Assembly: GCF_020707265.1 (NCBI RefSeq)
Contig: NZ_JAJFEQ010000008.1
Location: 186,001-250,000, forward strand
Direction: 5' to 3'
DNA length: 64,000 bases
DNA from: Massilia sp. IC2-477
GTDB lineage: Bacteria > Pseudomonadota > Gammaproteobacteria > Burkholderiales > Burkholderiaceae_D
Below are positions 25,429-37,803 of this stretch, piece by piece. How positions within the stretch are numbered: the first letter of the stretch is position 1; every line of letters starts with the position of its first letter. The translations under genes and the position numbers were made by a program. The notes under the pieces were generated by a model. That model was not told the origin of the DNA. It saw nothing but the letters and a program-made list of their open reading frames with translations, and made no database searches.

Positions 25429-27306
25429 TCAGCCGCCCACCGGTTCGGCCGCGTAGCGCCGGATGAAGCCGGCGCAGTCCTCGACCGCCAGCGGCCTGGA
25501 ATAGTAGTAGCCCTGGATCTGGTCGCACTCGGCCTTGCGCAGCGCCGCCACCTGTTCGGCGGTCTCGACACCCTCGGCGATCACGGCCAGCTGCAGCCGG
25601 TGCGCCATCGCCACGATCGCCTGCACGATGGCCGAGGATTCGGCGCTGGACGCCATGTCCTGCACGAAGGACTTGTCGATCTTGAGCTTGTCGAGCGGCA
25701 GGCGGCGCAGGTAGCCGAAGCTGGAGTAGCCGGTGCCGAAGTCGTCGATGCTGAGCATGACGCCGAGCTCGCCTAGGCCTTGCATCACCACCACGCTGCG
25801 TTCCGGGTCGGCCATCGACACGCTCTCGGTCAGCTCCAGTTCCAGCAGTTCCGGGGCAAGCCCCGACTGCGCCAGCTGGTCGCCCACCATGGCGATCACG
25901 TCGCTCTGCAGGAACTGGCGCGCCGACAGGTTGACCGCCACCGGCGCCAGCGGCAGGCCCTCCGCACGCCAGGCGGCCAGCTGGGCCACGGCGGTGCGCA
26001 GCACCCATTCGCCGATCGGCACGATCATGCCGCTTTCTTCGGCGATCGGGATGAATTCGTCCGGCGGGATTACCCCGTATTCGGGATGGCGCCAGCGTAC
26101 CAGGGCCTCGAAACCCGCCAGGGTGCCGCTCCTCAGGTCGACCTTGGGCTGGTACTGCACGAACAGTTCGTCCTGGGCGATCGCGCGTCGCAGGTGGCTC
26201 TCGAGGGTCAGGCGGCGGCCATGTTCGGTGCGCAAATCAGGCGTGAAGCGCTGAATAGCGCCACGGCCCTGCGCCTTGGCGTGACGCATGGCGGTGACCG
26301 CGTTGTTGAGCAGGGCGTCGGCATCCTCGCCGTCCTGCGGCAGCAGGGTGGTCCCGATGCTGCAGGTGAGGGCGATCTCGCCGCCCGGGATCGGCACCGC
26401 GCGGTTGGCGGCGGCGCTGATGCGCTCCAGCGCCCGTTCCGGCTCCGGGTGCTCGCCACGTGCATGCAGCAGCACCAGGAATTCGTCGCTGCCGGCGCGC
26501 GCCAGCATGTCCCCTTCGCGCAGCAGGGCTTGCAGGCTGGTGGCCAGCGCCACCAGGATCTCGTCGCCGGCGCGGTGGCCGAGCGTTTCATTGAAGCGCT
26601 TGAAGCGGTCGACGTTGATGCAGGCGATCAGGGCCGGCGTGCCGTCCTCGCGCCAGGCGGCGATGCTGTGCTGGATGGCGCGCAGCATGGCCTGGCGGTT
26701 GGGCAGGCCGGTAAGCAGGTCGTGCGCCACCAGCCAGGCCAATTCGCCGGACGGGGCGCCCTTGCCAGGGGCCGGTTCGTCGGTTAGGCGCTCGCTGAGG
26801 GACTGCGCGGCCATCGCCAGCTGGCGGTGATAGACCAGCTGCTCGACCATCCGCGCCAGGTCGCGCAGGGCATCCAGGTCGCCCGGGCTCAGTTCGCGCG
26901 GCTTGCGGTCGATCACGCACAGGGTGCCGATCTTCTTGCGGTCTACCGAATACAGCTGCACCCCGGCGTAGAAGCGCAGGTGGGGCGAGCCGGTGACGAG
27001 GGGATTGTCGACGAAGCGCGCGTCCTGGGCGGCGTCGGGGACCACCATGGGCTCGTCGGCCAGGATGGCGTGCCCGCAGAAGGACACGTCGCGTGGTGTT
27101 TCGCAGGCGTCGAGCCCGGTGCGCGACTTGAACCACTGGCGGTCCTTGTCGATCAGCGAGACCAGGGCGATCGGCACGCCGAGCAGGCGTGCGGCGGTAC
27201 GGGTGATGCGGTCGAAGGTTTCTTCCGGCGCGCTGCCGAGCAGCCGGGTGGCGTGCAGGGCAGCGAGGCGCTGGGCTTCGTCGAGCGGAATACGGGGTCG
27301 TTCCAT
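25429..27306 (-). CDS. GAF-GGDEF-EAL c-di-GMP protein (degenerate GSDEF, intact EAL)
   Basis: A 625-residue cytoplasmic protein. An N-terminal GAF domain (about 20-165) begins LDEAQRLAALHATRLLGSAPEETFDRI, a form common in oxalobacteria. The GGDEF domain (about 200-355) has GSDEF at 272-276 instead of GGDEF, with an RxxD inhibitory site (REGD) five residues before it, so cyclase activity is doubtful. The EAL domain (about 375-620) keeps EALVRW (Glu400), DDFGTGYSS and LKIDKSF, consistent with active phosphodiesterase. Net prediction: c-di-GMP degradation tuned by GAF and possibly GTP binding. ATG 27306 is the first start after which the conserved GAF begins; an in-frame extension to 27477 has no conserved content. 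Confidence 0.9.
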   Translation of the reverse strand: MERPRIPLDEAQRLAALHATRLLGSAPEETFDRITRTAARLLGVPIALVSLIDKDRQWFKSRTGLDACETPRDVSFCGHAILADEPMVVPDAAQDARFVDNPLVTGSPHLRFYAGVQLYSVDRKKIGTLCVIDRKPRELSPGDLDALRDLARMVEQLVYHRQLAMAAQSLSERLTDEPAPGKGAPSGELAWLVAHDLLTGLPNRQAMLRAIQHSIAAWREDGTPALIACINVDRFKRFNETLGHRAGDEILVALATSLQALLREGDMLARAGSDEFLVLLHARGEHPEPERALERISAAANRAVPIPGGEIALTCSIGTTLLPQDGEDADALLNNAVTAMRHAKAQGRGAIQRFTPDLRTEHGRRLTLESHLRRAIAQDELFVQYQPKVDLRSGTLAGFEALVRWRHPEYGVIPPDEFIPIAEESGMIVPIGEWVLRTAVAQLAAWRAEGLPLAPVAVNLSARQFLQSDVIAMVGDQLAQSGLAPELLELELTESVSMADPERSVVVMQGLGELGVMLSIDDFGTGYSSFGYLRRLPLDKLKIDKSFVQDMASSAESSAIVQAIVAMAHRLQLAVIAEGVETAEQVAALRKAECDQIQGYYYSRPLAVEDCAGFIRRYAAEPVGG

Positions 27307-27394
27307 CCTGGGTTGTCCGATCTCTTTGCTTGGATGTATTACGCCAGAACCAGAGACAGTTTGCAATCTTGCTGCAGGCAAACGAACTGCCGGG

Positions 27395-27913
27395 TCAACC
27401 CAGGGACGCCAGCAGTGCCGCGGTGTCGGCCGCGCCCATGCGCCGTGCCGCCTCCATGGCCGAGACGCCGTCGGCATCGCGCGCGGCAGGATCGGCCCCG
27501 CGGTCCAGCAGCAGGCGGGCGATGTCGAGCCGGTTGAACATGGCCGCGAACATCAAGGCCTGCTTGCCGTTCGGCCCGGCGGTGTCCACGCTGGCGCCAT
27601 GCTCCAGCAGCAGCGTGGCAACAAGCAGGTCGCCCTTGAAGGCGGCGCCCGCAAGCGGCGTCTGGCCGGCGTCGTTCATCAGTTCCGGATCGGCCCCATG
27701 CTCGAGCAGCACGCGTGCGGTCTCGGCATGGCCGTGGTAGCAGGCCAGCATCAGCAGGCTGTCGCCGCGTTCGTTGCGCAGGTTCGGCGGGAGTCCTTGC
27801 CCCAGCAGCGTGGCCAGCGCCCCTGTCTCGCCGGTGCGTGCGTGCTGGAACACGGTACGGACGAAGGCCAGCGTCTCTTCGTCGAGCTGGGTCGGGTCGG
27901 GGGCTTGCTGCAT
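27395..27913 (-). CDS. Ankyrin-repeat protein
   Basis: A 172-residue protein of four to five ankyrin repeats, for example GDSLLMLACYHGHAETARVL, GQTPLAGAAFKGDLLVATLL and GKQALMFAAMFNRLDIARLL. No signal peptide, so probably a cytoplasmic protein-binding module. ATG 27913 is preferred because GGAG lies 8 bases upstream; an in-frame ATG four codons earlier lacks a ribosome site. The partner is unknown. Confidence 0.88.
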   Translation of the reverse strand: MQQAPDPTQLDEETLAFVRTVFQHARTGETGALATLLGQGLPPNLRNERGDSLLMLACYHGHAETARVLLEHGADPELMNDAGQTPLAGAAFKGDLLVATLLLEHGASVDTAGPNGKQALMFAAMFNRLDIARLLLDRGADPAARDADGVSAMEAARRMGAADTAALLASLG

Positions 27914-27994
27914 CGTTTTCTCCATTGGGGGATGCGAAGATTAGACCACAGGGCGGCGCCAGGGGGAGCACGGGCGGTGGTCTCAAGGAGCATC

Positions 27995-28009
27995 ATCGAA
28001 AATTTCGAT
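27995..28009. repeat. Inverted repeat ATCGAAA-A-TTTCGAT upstream of the pirin gene
   Basis: Perfect 7-bp arms around one base, lying just upstream of the pirin promoter (-35 at 28032). The position fits an activator or repressor site. The divergent LysR-type gene sits at the far end of the cluster and is a possible, unproven user. Confidence 0.4.
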
Positions 28010-28031
28010 TAAGTGGCGGTAAATTACTCGT

Positions 28032-28060
28032 TTTTCAATTCCCAGTGTGGCGCGCATAAT
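28032..28060 (+). promoter_or_regulatory. Candidate sigma70 promoter for the pirin-osmC operon
   Basis: TTTTCA (28032-28037), a 17-base spacer and CATAAT (28055-28060) match the -35 and -10 at 4/6 and 5/6 positions. The leader would be about 80 nt to the pirin ATG. Confidence 0.5.
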
Positions 28061-28147
28061 GACTCCATCGCATCGAACGAACAGCGGCACAGGAGAGAAC
28101 CCGAGGATCGAAGCGGTCGATGATCAACCAGACACAAGGAGAACACC

Positions 28148-28849
28148 ATGTTGAACGTACGTAAAAGCAATGAACGCGGCGCCGCCAGCTTTGGCTGGCT
28201 GAAATCCCAGCACAGCTTCTCGTTTGGCCACTACTATGACTTGAAGCACATGGGCTTCGGTCCGCTGCGCGTCATCAATGAAGACCACGTGGCGCCGGGC
28301 CGCGGCTTCGAGTCGCACGGCCACCGCAACATGGAAATCATTTCCTATGTCCTGGAAGGCGCGCTGGAGCACAAGGACAGCATGGGCAACGGCTCGGTGC
28401 TGCGCTACGGCGACGTCCAGCGCATGAGCGCCGGCAGCGGCGTGGTGCACAGCGAGTACAACCACTCGAAGGAAGAGGGCGTGCACTTCCTGCAGATATG
28501 GATCGAGCCGAACACCACGAACGAGCCGCCGGGCTACGAGGAAAAGCACTTCGACACCGCTTCCAAGCAGGGGCGGCTGCGCCTGATCGCCTCGAACGAC
28601 GGCCGCGAGGGTTCGGTGTCGATGCGCCAGGATGCGTCGATCTACGCCACCATCATGAACGGCGGCGACGCGCTGAGCCACCCGCTTGCGGCAGGGCGCC
28701 AGGCCTATGTGCACGTGATCCGCGGCCGTGCCAGCGTGAACGGCGTGCAGCTGCAGGGCGGCGACGCGCTGAAGGTCACCGACGAGGACGCAGTGCGCCT
28801 GGAGGGCGCCGAAGCGGCCGAGATCCTGGTGTTCGACCTGCCACAGTAA
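28148..28849 (+). CDS. Pirin family protein (YhhW-type cupin, possible quercetin dioxygenase)
   Basis: A 233-residue bicupin. The metal site in the N-terminal cupin shows as GFESHGHRNMEIISYVLEG and the distal His and Glu in SAGSGVVHSEYNHS, matching YhhW/YhaK quercetinase-like pirins. The C-terminal cupin (about 150-230) lacks metal ligands, as in the family. In vitro such proteins cleave quercetin; their cell role is often linked to redox or electrophile stress. ATG 28148 follows AAGGAGAACACC. The gene is followed after 23 bases by an OsmC gene, an often-seen pairing. Confidence 0.9.
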   Translation: MLNVRKSNERGAASFGWLKSQHSFSFGHYYDLKHMGFGPLRVINEDHVAPGRGFESHGHRNMEIISYVLEGALEHKDSMGNGSVLRYGDVQRMSAGSGVVHSEYNHSKEEGVHFLQIWIEPNTTNEPPGYEEKHFDTASKQGRLRLIASNDGREGSVSMRQDASIYATIMNGGDALSHPLAAGRQAYVHVIRGRASVNGVQLQGGDALKVTDEDAVRLEGAEAAEILVFDLPQ

Positions 28850-28872
28850 GTATTGACGACAAGGGGAATGCC

Positions 28873-29256
28873 ATGGAAGTGCGCGCACAGAAGGGCAGCG
28901 GCAAGCTGCAGCAGGTGATCACCGTCGGCCGGCACCAGCTGCTGAGCGACGCGCCGGAAGCTTTCGGCGGCGAGGACAGCGGGCCGGAACCGCACGACCT
29001 GCTGGCCGCCGCGCTGGCGGCCTGCACCACGCTGACCGTCACCATGTATGCCCGGCGCAAGGGCATGGCGCTGGACGACGTGCGGGTGCGCATCGAGCAT
29101 GGGCAGGAGGCGGGTGTCTACGCCTTCCGGCGCCACATCGAGTACGTGGGCGAGCTCGGCCTGGAGGAGCGCCAGCGCCTGACCGAAATTGCCAACAAGT
29201 GCCCGGTGCACAAGACGCTCAGCGGCAGCATCCGCATCGAGACCGAAGCGCGCTAG
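28873..29256 (+). CDS. OsmC family peroxiredoxin
   Basis: A 127-residue OsmC/Ohr-superfamily protein. Two redox cysteines appear in AALAACTTLTVTMYA and NKCPVHKTLSGSI, the standard OsmC arrangement for thiol-dependent reduction of organic peroxides. It lies 23 bases after pirin with AAGGGG upstream of ATG 28873, so the two are probably co-transcribed in a small electrophile or peroxide stress unit. Its last bases overlap the stop of the convergent LysR gene. The fold matches the YhfA/OsmC branch rather than Ohr. Confidence 0.88.
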   Translation: MEVRAQKGSGKLQQVITVGRHQLLSDAPEAFGGEDSGPEPHDLLAAALAACTTLTVTMYARRKGMALDDVRVRIEHGQEAGVYAFRRHIEYVGELGLEERQRLTEIANKCPVHKTLSGSIRIETEAR

Positions 29257-30194
29257 CCTGCCCGCGCCCGTTCAGCCTCGTGACAATGCCGTGCGATCAT
29301 CCCCGCGAACGGCGGGTGATCGCGCATTCGCTTGAGCCACCACGACAGCGCGGCGCCTTCCTCGCCGCTGCGCCAGGCCAGATAGAAGGTCTCGTCCGGC
29401 TTGGGCTCGACCACCTGCTTCTCGACCAGCAGCCCGGCCGCGATCGCGGGCCTGGCCCAGGCTTCGGGCAGGAAGCCGAAACCGATTCCCCTGAGCTGGA
29501 AGGAGTACTTGGTTTCCATGTCCGGCACCGCCAGCATGTCCTGGCCGAACAGCAGGCCGACGGTGCGCGGGCCCAGCTGGCGCGCCGAGTCGGACACGGC
29601 CACTGCCCGGTAGTCGAGCAGGTCGGCCTTGTCGAGCGCACGATCGATCGCGGCCAGCGGATGGTGTGGGGCGACCGCGAACACGAAGCTGCTCTTGCCG
29701 ATCGGCTCGGCCGTGTAGCCGCCGCCCGACGGGCCTTCGCCGGCCGCACCCACCAGCAGGTCGACCCGGCGGTCCAGCAGCGCATCCCAGGTGCCGGACA
29801 ACACTTCGCGCACGATGCGCAGCCGGGTCTGGTCGGCCACGTCGTAGAAGGCGGCGATGTCGTCTTCCAGGGCGCTCGGTGCGAGCATCGAATCCATGCC
29901 GATCGCAAGTTCCGTTTCCCAGCCGGACGCGACGCGGCGCACGCGCGACTCCAGGTCGCCGGCCGCGCGCAGCAGGAAACGCCCTTCCTTTAGCAATTCC
30001 TTGCCAGCCGCCGTCAAGGCCACCTTGGGGCCGAAGCGGTCGAACAGGCGCACGCCCAGGTCGTCTTCCAGCTTGGAGACCGTATATGAGATGGTGGAAG
30101 GGACGCGGAACAATTCCTTCGCGGCGCCTGCGAAGGAACCCTTGCGGGCGATGGTTTCGACGATTTCGAGGGCATCCAGGCTGAGCTTCAGCAA
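29253..30194 (-). CDS. LysR-type transcriptional regulator
   Basis: A 313-residue LTTR. The winged helix-turn-helix is LSLDALEIVETIARKGSFAG followed by FRVPSTISYTVSKLEDDLGV (residues ~3-60), and the effector domain (about 90-295) has the usual two Rossmann-like lobes. Both candidate starts are TTG. I chose 30194 because AAGGA lies 6 bases upstream; 30227 has no ribosome site. It converges on osmC (stop codons overlap) and diverges from the DedA gene, so it could regulate either neighbour and its own promoter. The effector is unknown. Confidence 0.88.
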   Translation of the reverse strand: MLKLSLDALEIVETIARKGSFAGAAKELFRVPSTISYTVSKLEDDLGVRLFDRFGPKVALTAAGKELLKEGRFLLRAAGDLESRVRRVASGWETELAIGMDSMLAPSALEDDIAAFYDVADQTRLRIVREVLSGTWDALLDRRVDLLVGAAGEGPSGGGYTAEPIGKSSFVFAVAPHHPLAAIDRALDKADLLDYRAVAVSDSARQLGPRTVGLLFGQDMLAVPDMETKYSFQLRGIGFGFLPEAWARPAIAAGLLVEKQVVEPKPDETFYLAWRSGEEGAALSWWLKRMRDHPPFAGMIARHCHEAERARAG

Positions 30195-30320
30195 TTGCGT
30201 TCCTTTTTCCTGTAAGAATGCTTGCAATTAATCCGGCATGGTACCGGACGCGCAGGCGGGCGCAAGTATTTTTGACAACATGATAAGGTCCAGGCTGACT
30301 GTTTTGAGTGGCGACCAATC

Positions 30321-30923
30321 ATGTTCGAGTTCATTACCGAATTCCTCCAGACCAGCGGCTACCTGGGCGTCTTTGTCCTGATGGCAGTGGAAAACATTTT
30401 TCCGCCCATCCCGTCCGAGCTCATCATGCCCTTTGCCGGCTTCGTTGCCGCCCGTGGCGACCTCAACGTGGTAGGTGTGCTGGCGGCTGGCACTGCCGGT
30501 TCGATTGCGGGCGCCTTGCCCTGGTATTACGGCGCGCGCGTCTACGGCAAGGAACGCCTCAAGAAGTTTGCCGATCGCCACGCGCGCTGGATGACCGTCA
30601 CTTCCGAAGACATCGACAAGGCGATTGCCGCCTTCGACAGGCATGGCCGCTCGGTGGTGCTGTTCGGACGCCTGATTCCCGCCATCCGCACCCTGATTTC
30701 GGTGCCCGCCGGCCTGGCCTGCATGTCGCTCGGGCAGTTCCTGCTGTATTCGAGTATCGGTTCGCTGGCCTGGACCGGCGTGCTGACCGGGGCCGGTTAC
30801 CTGCTCGAAAGCAATTATGAGCAGGTGGGGAAATACATCGACCCGATCTCGAAAGGCATCTTCGGCATCCTGCTGGTCTGGTACCTCTACCGCGTCGTCA
30901 CGCACCGCCCGGCCAGGGCTTGA
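30321..30923 (+). CDS. DedA family membrane protein
   Basis: A 200-residue DedA/SNARE-associated-fold membrane protein. It shows the re-entrant hairpin with ENIFPPIPSELIMPFAGFVA and the conserved FGRLIPAIRTLISVPAGLA segment containing the essential arginine, plus about four membrane helices. Recent work assigns DedA proteins to undecaprenyl-phosphate or phospholipid recycling; that is family knowledge. It is divergent from the LysR gene with 126 bp between. TTGACA at about 30279 may be a -35, but the -10 is poor. Confidence 0.88.
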   Translation: MFEFITEFLQTSGYLGVFVLMAVENIFPPIPSELIMPFAGFVAARGDLNVVGVLAAGTAGSIAGALPWYYGARVYGKERLKKFADRHARWMTVTSEDIDKAIAAFDRHGRSVVLFGRLIPAIRTLISVPAGLACMSLGQFLLYSSIGSLAWTGVLTGAGYLLESNYEQVGKYIDPISKGIFGILLVWYLYRVVTHRPARA

Positions 30924-31021
30924 ACCCGGGTTGTGCGTGTCTGCCGCACCGCAGCATGGCGTGCGGAGGCAGGTTCGCGGCGATTCGGCTACACTCGGCT
31001 TGTTCCAAAGCAGGCCCGCCC

Positions 31022-31981
31022 ATGAAGAATCAGTTGTTGGAAGATTTCGGCGACAGCCAGTCCAGCGTGCCGCGACGGCTGCTACGCCGCGCCCCGGCTG
31101 CCGCCCCCGCGCCAATCGCCCCGGCTCCACAGCCGGCCGCCCGCCAGCGTGCGGGCGTGTGGCGCAGCCGCGACGCCGCGGCATTGTCGACACCGACACC
31201 GCCGCCGCCGCCTCCGCCACAACCCACACCCGCGCCCGAAGCCCCCGCGCGGCCGCGCATCGACCCCGCGATGGCCTCGTTCTCCAGCCCACAGCCGGAC
31301 TGGGCCAGGCCGCTGCCGCCCGAACCGGCGCCCTGGACCGAGCGCTGGGGCCGCAAGGTGCTGGGTTGGACGGCCGCCGTGGTTGCCGCCTTTGCCGTGG
31401 CCAGCGCCGGCGTGTGGATGTATCGCGAGACCGAGGTGCAGTCGACGCTGGCGGTGGTGGCCGACCATACGCCGGCGGCGGCGCCGCCCGCCATCGCTGC
31501 GCCGCCACCAGCGCCCGCACCCGCAGCCGTGCAGGACGAGCCGCCGCCCTTGCGCATGCTGCCGCCGGAGCCGGTGGCTGTGGCGTCGCTTCCCGCACCG
31601 GCCGCCGAGCCTGAAGAAATCGTTGCCGCCGCGCCCCCTCCCGCTCCACCCACCGTGCAGCCGAAAGCGCCGGTGGCTGCAAAGCCGCCGCCGGAGCGCC
31701 GGGTCGCCGCCGCACCGGCAAAGCGTTCCCGTCCCGAGCTGAAGAAAACGGCGTCGAAGCCGAAGGCGGCCCCACCCCGCGAACGGGTGCTGGCGCGCGC
31801 CAGCGTGCCGGTCAGGCCCAGGCCTGCCGCGCCCGTGGCAGAACCGCCGCCGGCGCCGCCGCCGGTCGACGATCCGCTCACGGAAACCCTGCGCATGTGC
31901 CGCGCGGCGGGCTACCACGCCACCGCCTGCCTCAAGCGCGGCTGCGAGGCGACCCGCTACGGCCTGGCCTGTCGCGGCTGA
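31022..31981 (+). CDS. Proline/alanine-rich single-pass membrane protein with Cys-rich tail
   Basis: A 319-residue protein I do not recognise. Residues 1-100 are a basic, Pro/Ala-rich cytoplasmic part; one membrane helix follows (about 116-136, VLGWTAAVVAAFAVASAGVW). Next comes a long Pro/Ala/Lys-rich periplasmic stretch, and a compact tail (about 285-319) with four cysteines: LRMCRAAGYHATACLKRGCE then ATRYGLACRG. The plan resembles TonB- or FtsN-like periplasm-spanning anchors with a small C-terminal domain, but no TonB or SPOR motif is present. ATG 31022 is chosen as the first residue of the conserved-looking N-terminus; an upstream frame from 30920 has no ribosome site. Confidence 0.72.
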   Translation: MKNQLLEDFGDSQSSVPRRLLRRAPAAAPAPIAPAPQPAARQRAGVWRSRDAAALSTPTPPPPPPPQPTPAPEAPARPRIDPAMASFSSPQPDWARPLPPEPAPWTERWGRKVLGWTAAVVAAFAVASAGVWMYRETEVQSTLAVVADHTPAAAPPAIAAPPPAPAPAAVQDEPPPLRMLPPEPVAVASLPAPAAEPEEIVAAAPPPAPPTVQPKAPVAAKPPPERRVAAAPAKRSRPELKKTASKPKAAPPRERVLARASVPVRPRPAAPVAEPPPAPPPVDDPLTETLRMCRAAGYHATACLKRGCEATRYGLACRG

Positions 31982-31990
31982 AGGCTCCGT

Positions 31991-32916
31991 CTACTGGACG
32001 GCGCAGGCATCGAGCCCGCGCCAGGCCACCCGGTTGCGGCCAGCCTGCTTGGCCCGGTAGAGCTCGGCGTCGGCAGCCTCGAACAGGTCGGCCGCCGAGC
32101 CCGGGTCGTCCGGCGCCAGGGTGGCACCGCCCACGCTGGCGGTCAGCACCGGCGCCACGCTCGACGCTTCGTGGGTGATCATCAGGGCGGCCACGGCCTC
32201 GCGCAGCTGCGCCACCACCTGGCAGGCTTCCAGGGCGCCGGTCTCGGGCAGCAGCAGCACCATCTCTTCGCCGCCGTAGCGCGCCGCCAGGTCAGCCGGG
32301 CGCCGCATCGCGCCCGCGGCCAGGCGCGCCACCGCGCGCAGGGCGCGGTCGCCGGCCGGGTGGCCGTAGCGGTCGTTGTACTGCTTGAAGGCGTCGATGT
32401 CGAGCAGGGCCAGCGACAGCGGGCGGTTGCTGCGCCGTGCGCGCTGCCACTCGAGCGCATACACTTCGTCGAAGCGGCGCCGGTTGGCCAGCTCGGTCAG
32501 GCCATCGATGTTGGCCAGGCGCTCGAGCATCCGGCGCTGGCGCACCACCTGCAGGTGCAGCGCGACGCGCGCCATCACCACGGTCTGGTTGAAGGGCTTG
32601 GTGATGTAGTCCGAGGCGCCCATCTTGAGGCCGCTCGCTTCGTCCTCCGGCCGGTCCAGGCCCGAGATGAAAATCACCGAGATGTGCGCCGTCTGCGGCT
32701 CGGCGCGCAGGCGACGCAGCACCTCGTAGCCGTCCATGTCCGGCATCATCACGTCGAGCAGGATCAGGTCGGGCAGGTGGCGCAGGGCGCGCTCCAGGGT
32801 CTGGGCGCCGTTCCGGGCCAGCAGTACGGTGTATTCGGGCATCAGGAGTTCGCCCAGCACGTCGCGGTTGACCGCGTCGTCGTCGGCGACCAGCACCTTC
32901 TGCATCTCCACCCCAT

Positions 32917-32920
<4 letters not shown>
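31991..32920 (-). CDS. Response regulator with diguanylate cyclase output (REC-GGDEF)
   Basis: A 309-residue protein. The receiver has acidic DDD at 13-15, Asp56 in [13 protein letters not shown] and Lys108. The GGDEF domain has the active signature YGGEEM near residue 220 and an RxxD inhibitory site (RPAD) five residues before it, so it should make c-di-GMP with product inhibition. Its ATG overlaps the stop of the hybrid kinase gene by four bases, making the kinase the likely phosphodonor. This is PleD/WspR-like output at the end of the mpaB-kinase operon. Confidence 0.93.
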
Positions 32921-36377
<3,457 letters not shown>

Positions 36378-36381
<4 letters not shown>

Positions 36382-37745
36382 GCGGGCGTTCCTCCGGCCG
36401 TGGGGGAACGGCCGGCGAGCCTGTCCTCGACCCGGTTCAGCCAGCGCGGTGCGTCCGGGTCGCTGCGCCAGTCCTCGAAAGCGGCGTCGACCTGGTTGAG
36501 CAGCGCATCGGGCAGGCGCAGCGGGCGGGTCTGGTCCATCAGGAAGCGCGACACCAGGCGGTAGCCGGCCACCCGCGTCAGCATGCGGCTGATCGAAAAG
36601 CCCGGCACGAACAGGCGCAGCACGGCGTCGAAGGCGCGCACGGCGCCGAAGCACAGCCGGAACAGGATGCGCGAGGCCAGCGACACGCGGCCGTTGAGGC
36701 CGAGGTCGCGGCTGGATTGGGGTCCGCACAGGCGGCGCGTCAACAGGGTCGGGAAGCTTTTCAGGATCCGCAGCGGGATCTGGTTTTCCATTTCCCGCAT
36801 GAGGGCCGCGGCGAGGGGCGGGCGCGGGTCGTTCTCGCGCGGCGCCTTGCGGGCGCGCGCCTGGATCTCGGCAAAGCGCGCCTCGGCGTCAATCATGGTC
36901 CAGGCCATGAGCTCGCGCTCGATGCCGAGCAGGTGGCCCAGCACGTTCCAGGCGTGCAGGTAGGCTTCCTCGTCGCTACGCTGGAGGCCCAGGCCAAGAC
37001 GGCGCAGCCCGCGCAGGAACACGAAGTTGAAGGTCAGGAGGGTGTAGGCCAGTTCTTCCTGGTTGCAGGGCAAGCCGCGCTCCGCGCTGTCCCATCCGTG
37101 GGCGTAGAGCAGGTGGTACATGCCGCCGCCGGCCGGGCGCAGCGGCGCCAGCGGCGGCGCGGCCACGGCTTCGCTAGCTGGCGGAGCGCCGCGCAGGATC
37201 AGGTGGCGGATGGTCGCGTGGATCAGGCGCACCTTGAGGGCCTGGGCAACGCCGAAGCCCTGCGGCGACGTCAGGCCGCCGCGCATCATGACCGGGAAGA
37301 TCATGGCGGCGGTGGAGCGGATCCGGTAGTCGGTGTGCTGTTCCAGCTGGCCGGCGGCGTGCAGCACGGCGGAGAGGTCTGGCAGCACGTAGCACTCGGG
37401 CAGGCTGGCGCAGAACAGCAGGGTGCAGGACAGCATGCTCATGTCCATGAACAGGTGCTCCGCGCGGTCGATCTTCTCCACATCGGCCCAGTCGGGAAGC
37501 TGCCGGCAGCGCGCCAGGTAGTCTTTTAGCGCGGCGCCGAGCTGAGGATCGCAATCCGGCCCCGGTTGCCAGGCCGCCAGGCCGCCGTTGCTGTCCCAGC
37601 GCACGAGCTCGCGGTTGAGCGCGGCGACGCGCTCGGCCAGTGCATGGGGACCGTCGGCGCCGGCCAGCAGGCGGGCGACGGTGTCGTCGGCGGGCGGGTC
37701 GGCCCGCATCGAGGGGGACGTCAAGGGCACGGCGTCGCGCTTCAT
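36378..37745 (-). CDS. MpaB-type (DUF2236) haem oxygenase-like protein
   Basis: A 455-residue protein of the oxygenase MpaB/DUF2236 family, which includes latex-clearing protein Lcp and fungal MpaB. Recognisable parts are [20 protein letters not shown] (about 117-136), [26 protein letters not shown] and [35 protein letters not shown] (the latter holds the His-rich haem-side helix). Lcp cleaves polyisoprene using haem b; the substrate here is unknown and no export signal is present. Its stop overlaps the hybrid kinase start. It lies 58 bases after the TonB receptor stop, with a terminator-like hairpin in the gap. Length and motifs fit, but catalytic residues are not verified. Confidence 0.78.
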
Positions 37746-37775
37746 TCAGCCTCCAGCAGAAGAATTCACGGATAA

Positions 37776-37798
37776 GGAAAAGCCGGGCGGTTCCCGGC
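37776..37798 (-). terminator. Intrinsic terminator after the TonB receptor gene
   Basis: On the minus strand GCCGGG-AACCG-CCCGGC is followed by TTTTCC. The 6-bp GC stem with a T-run lies 6 bases beyond the receptor stop and 31 bases before the oxygenase start. It would separate or attenuate the two transcripts. Confidence 0.65.
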
Positions 37799-37803
37799 GC
37801 AGG

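Noticed and set aside
30255-30310. TTGACA-N17-CTGACT as a DedA promoter
   Set aside because: The -10 half matches only two positions, so it is not listed as a feature.
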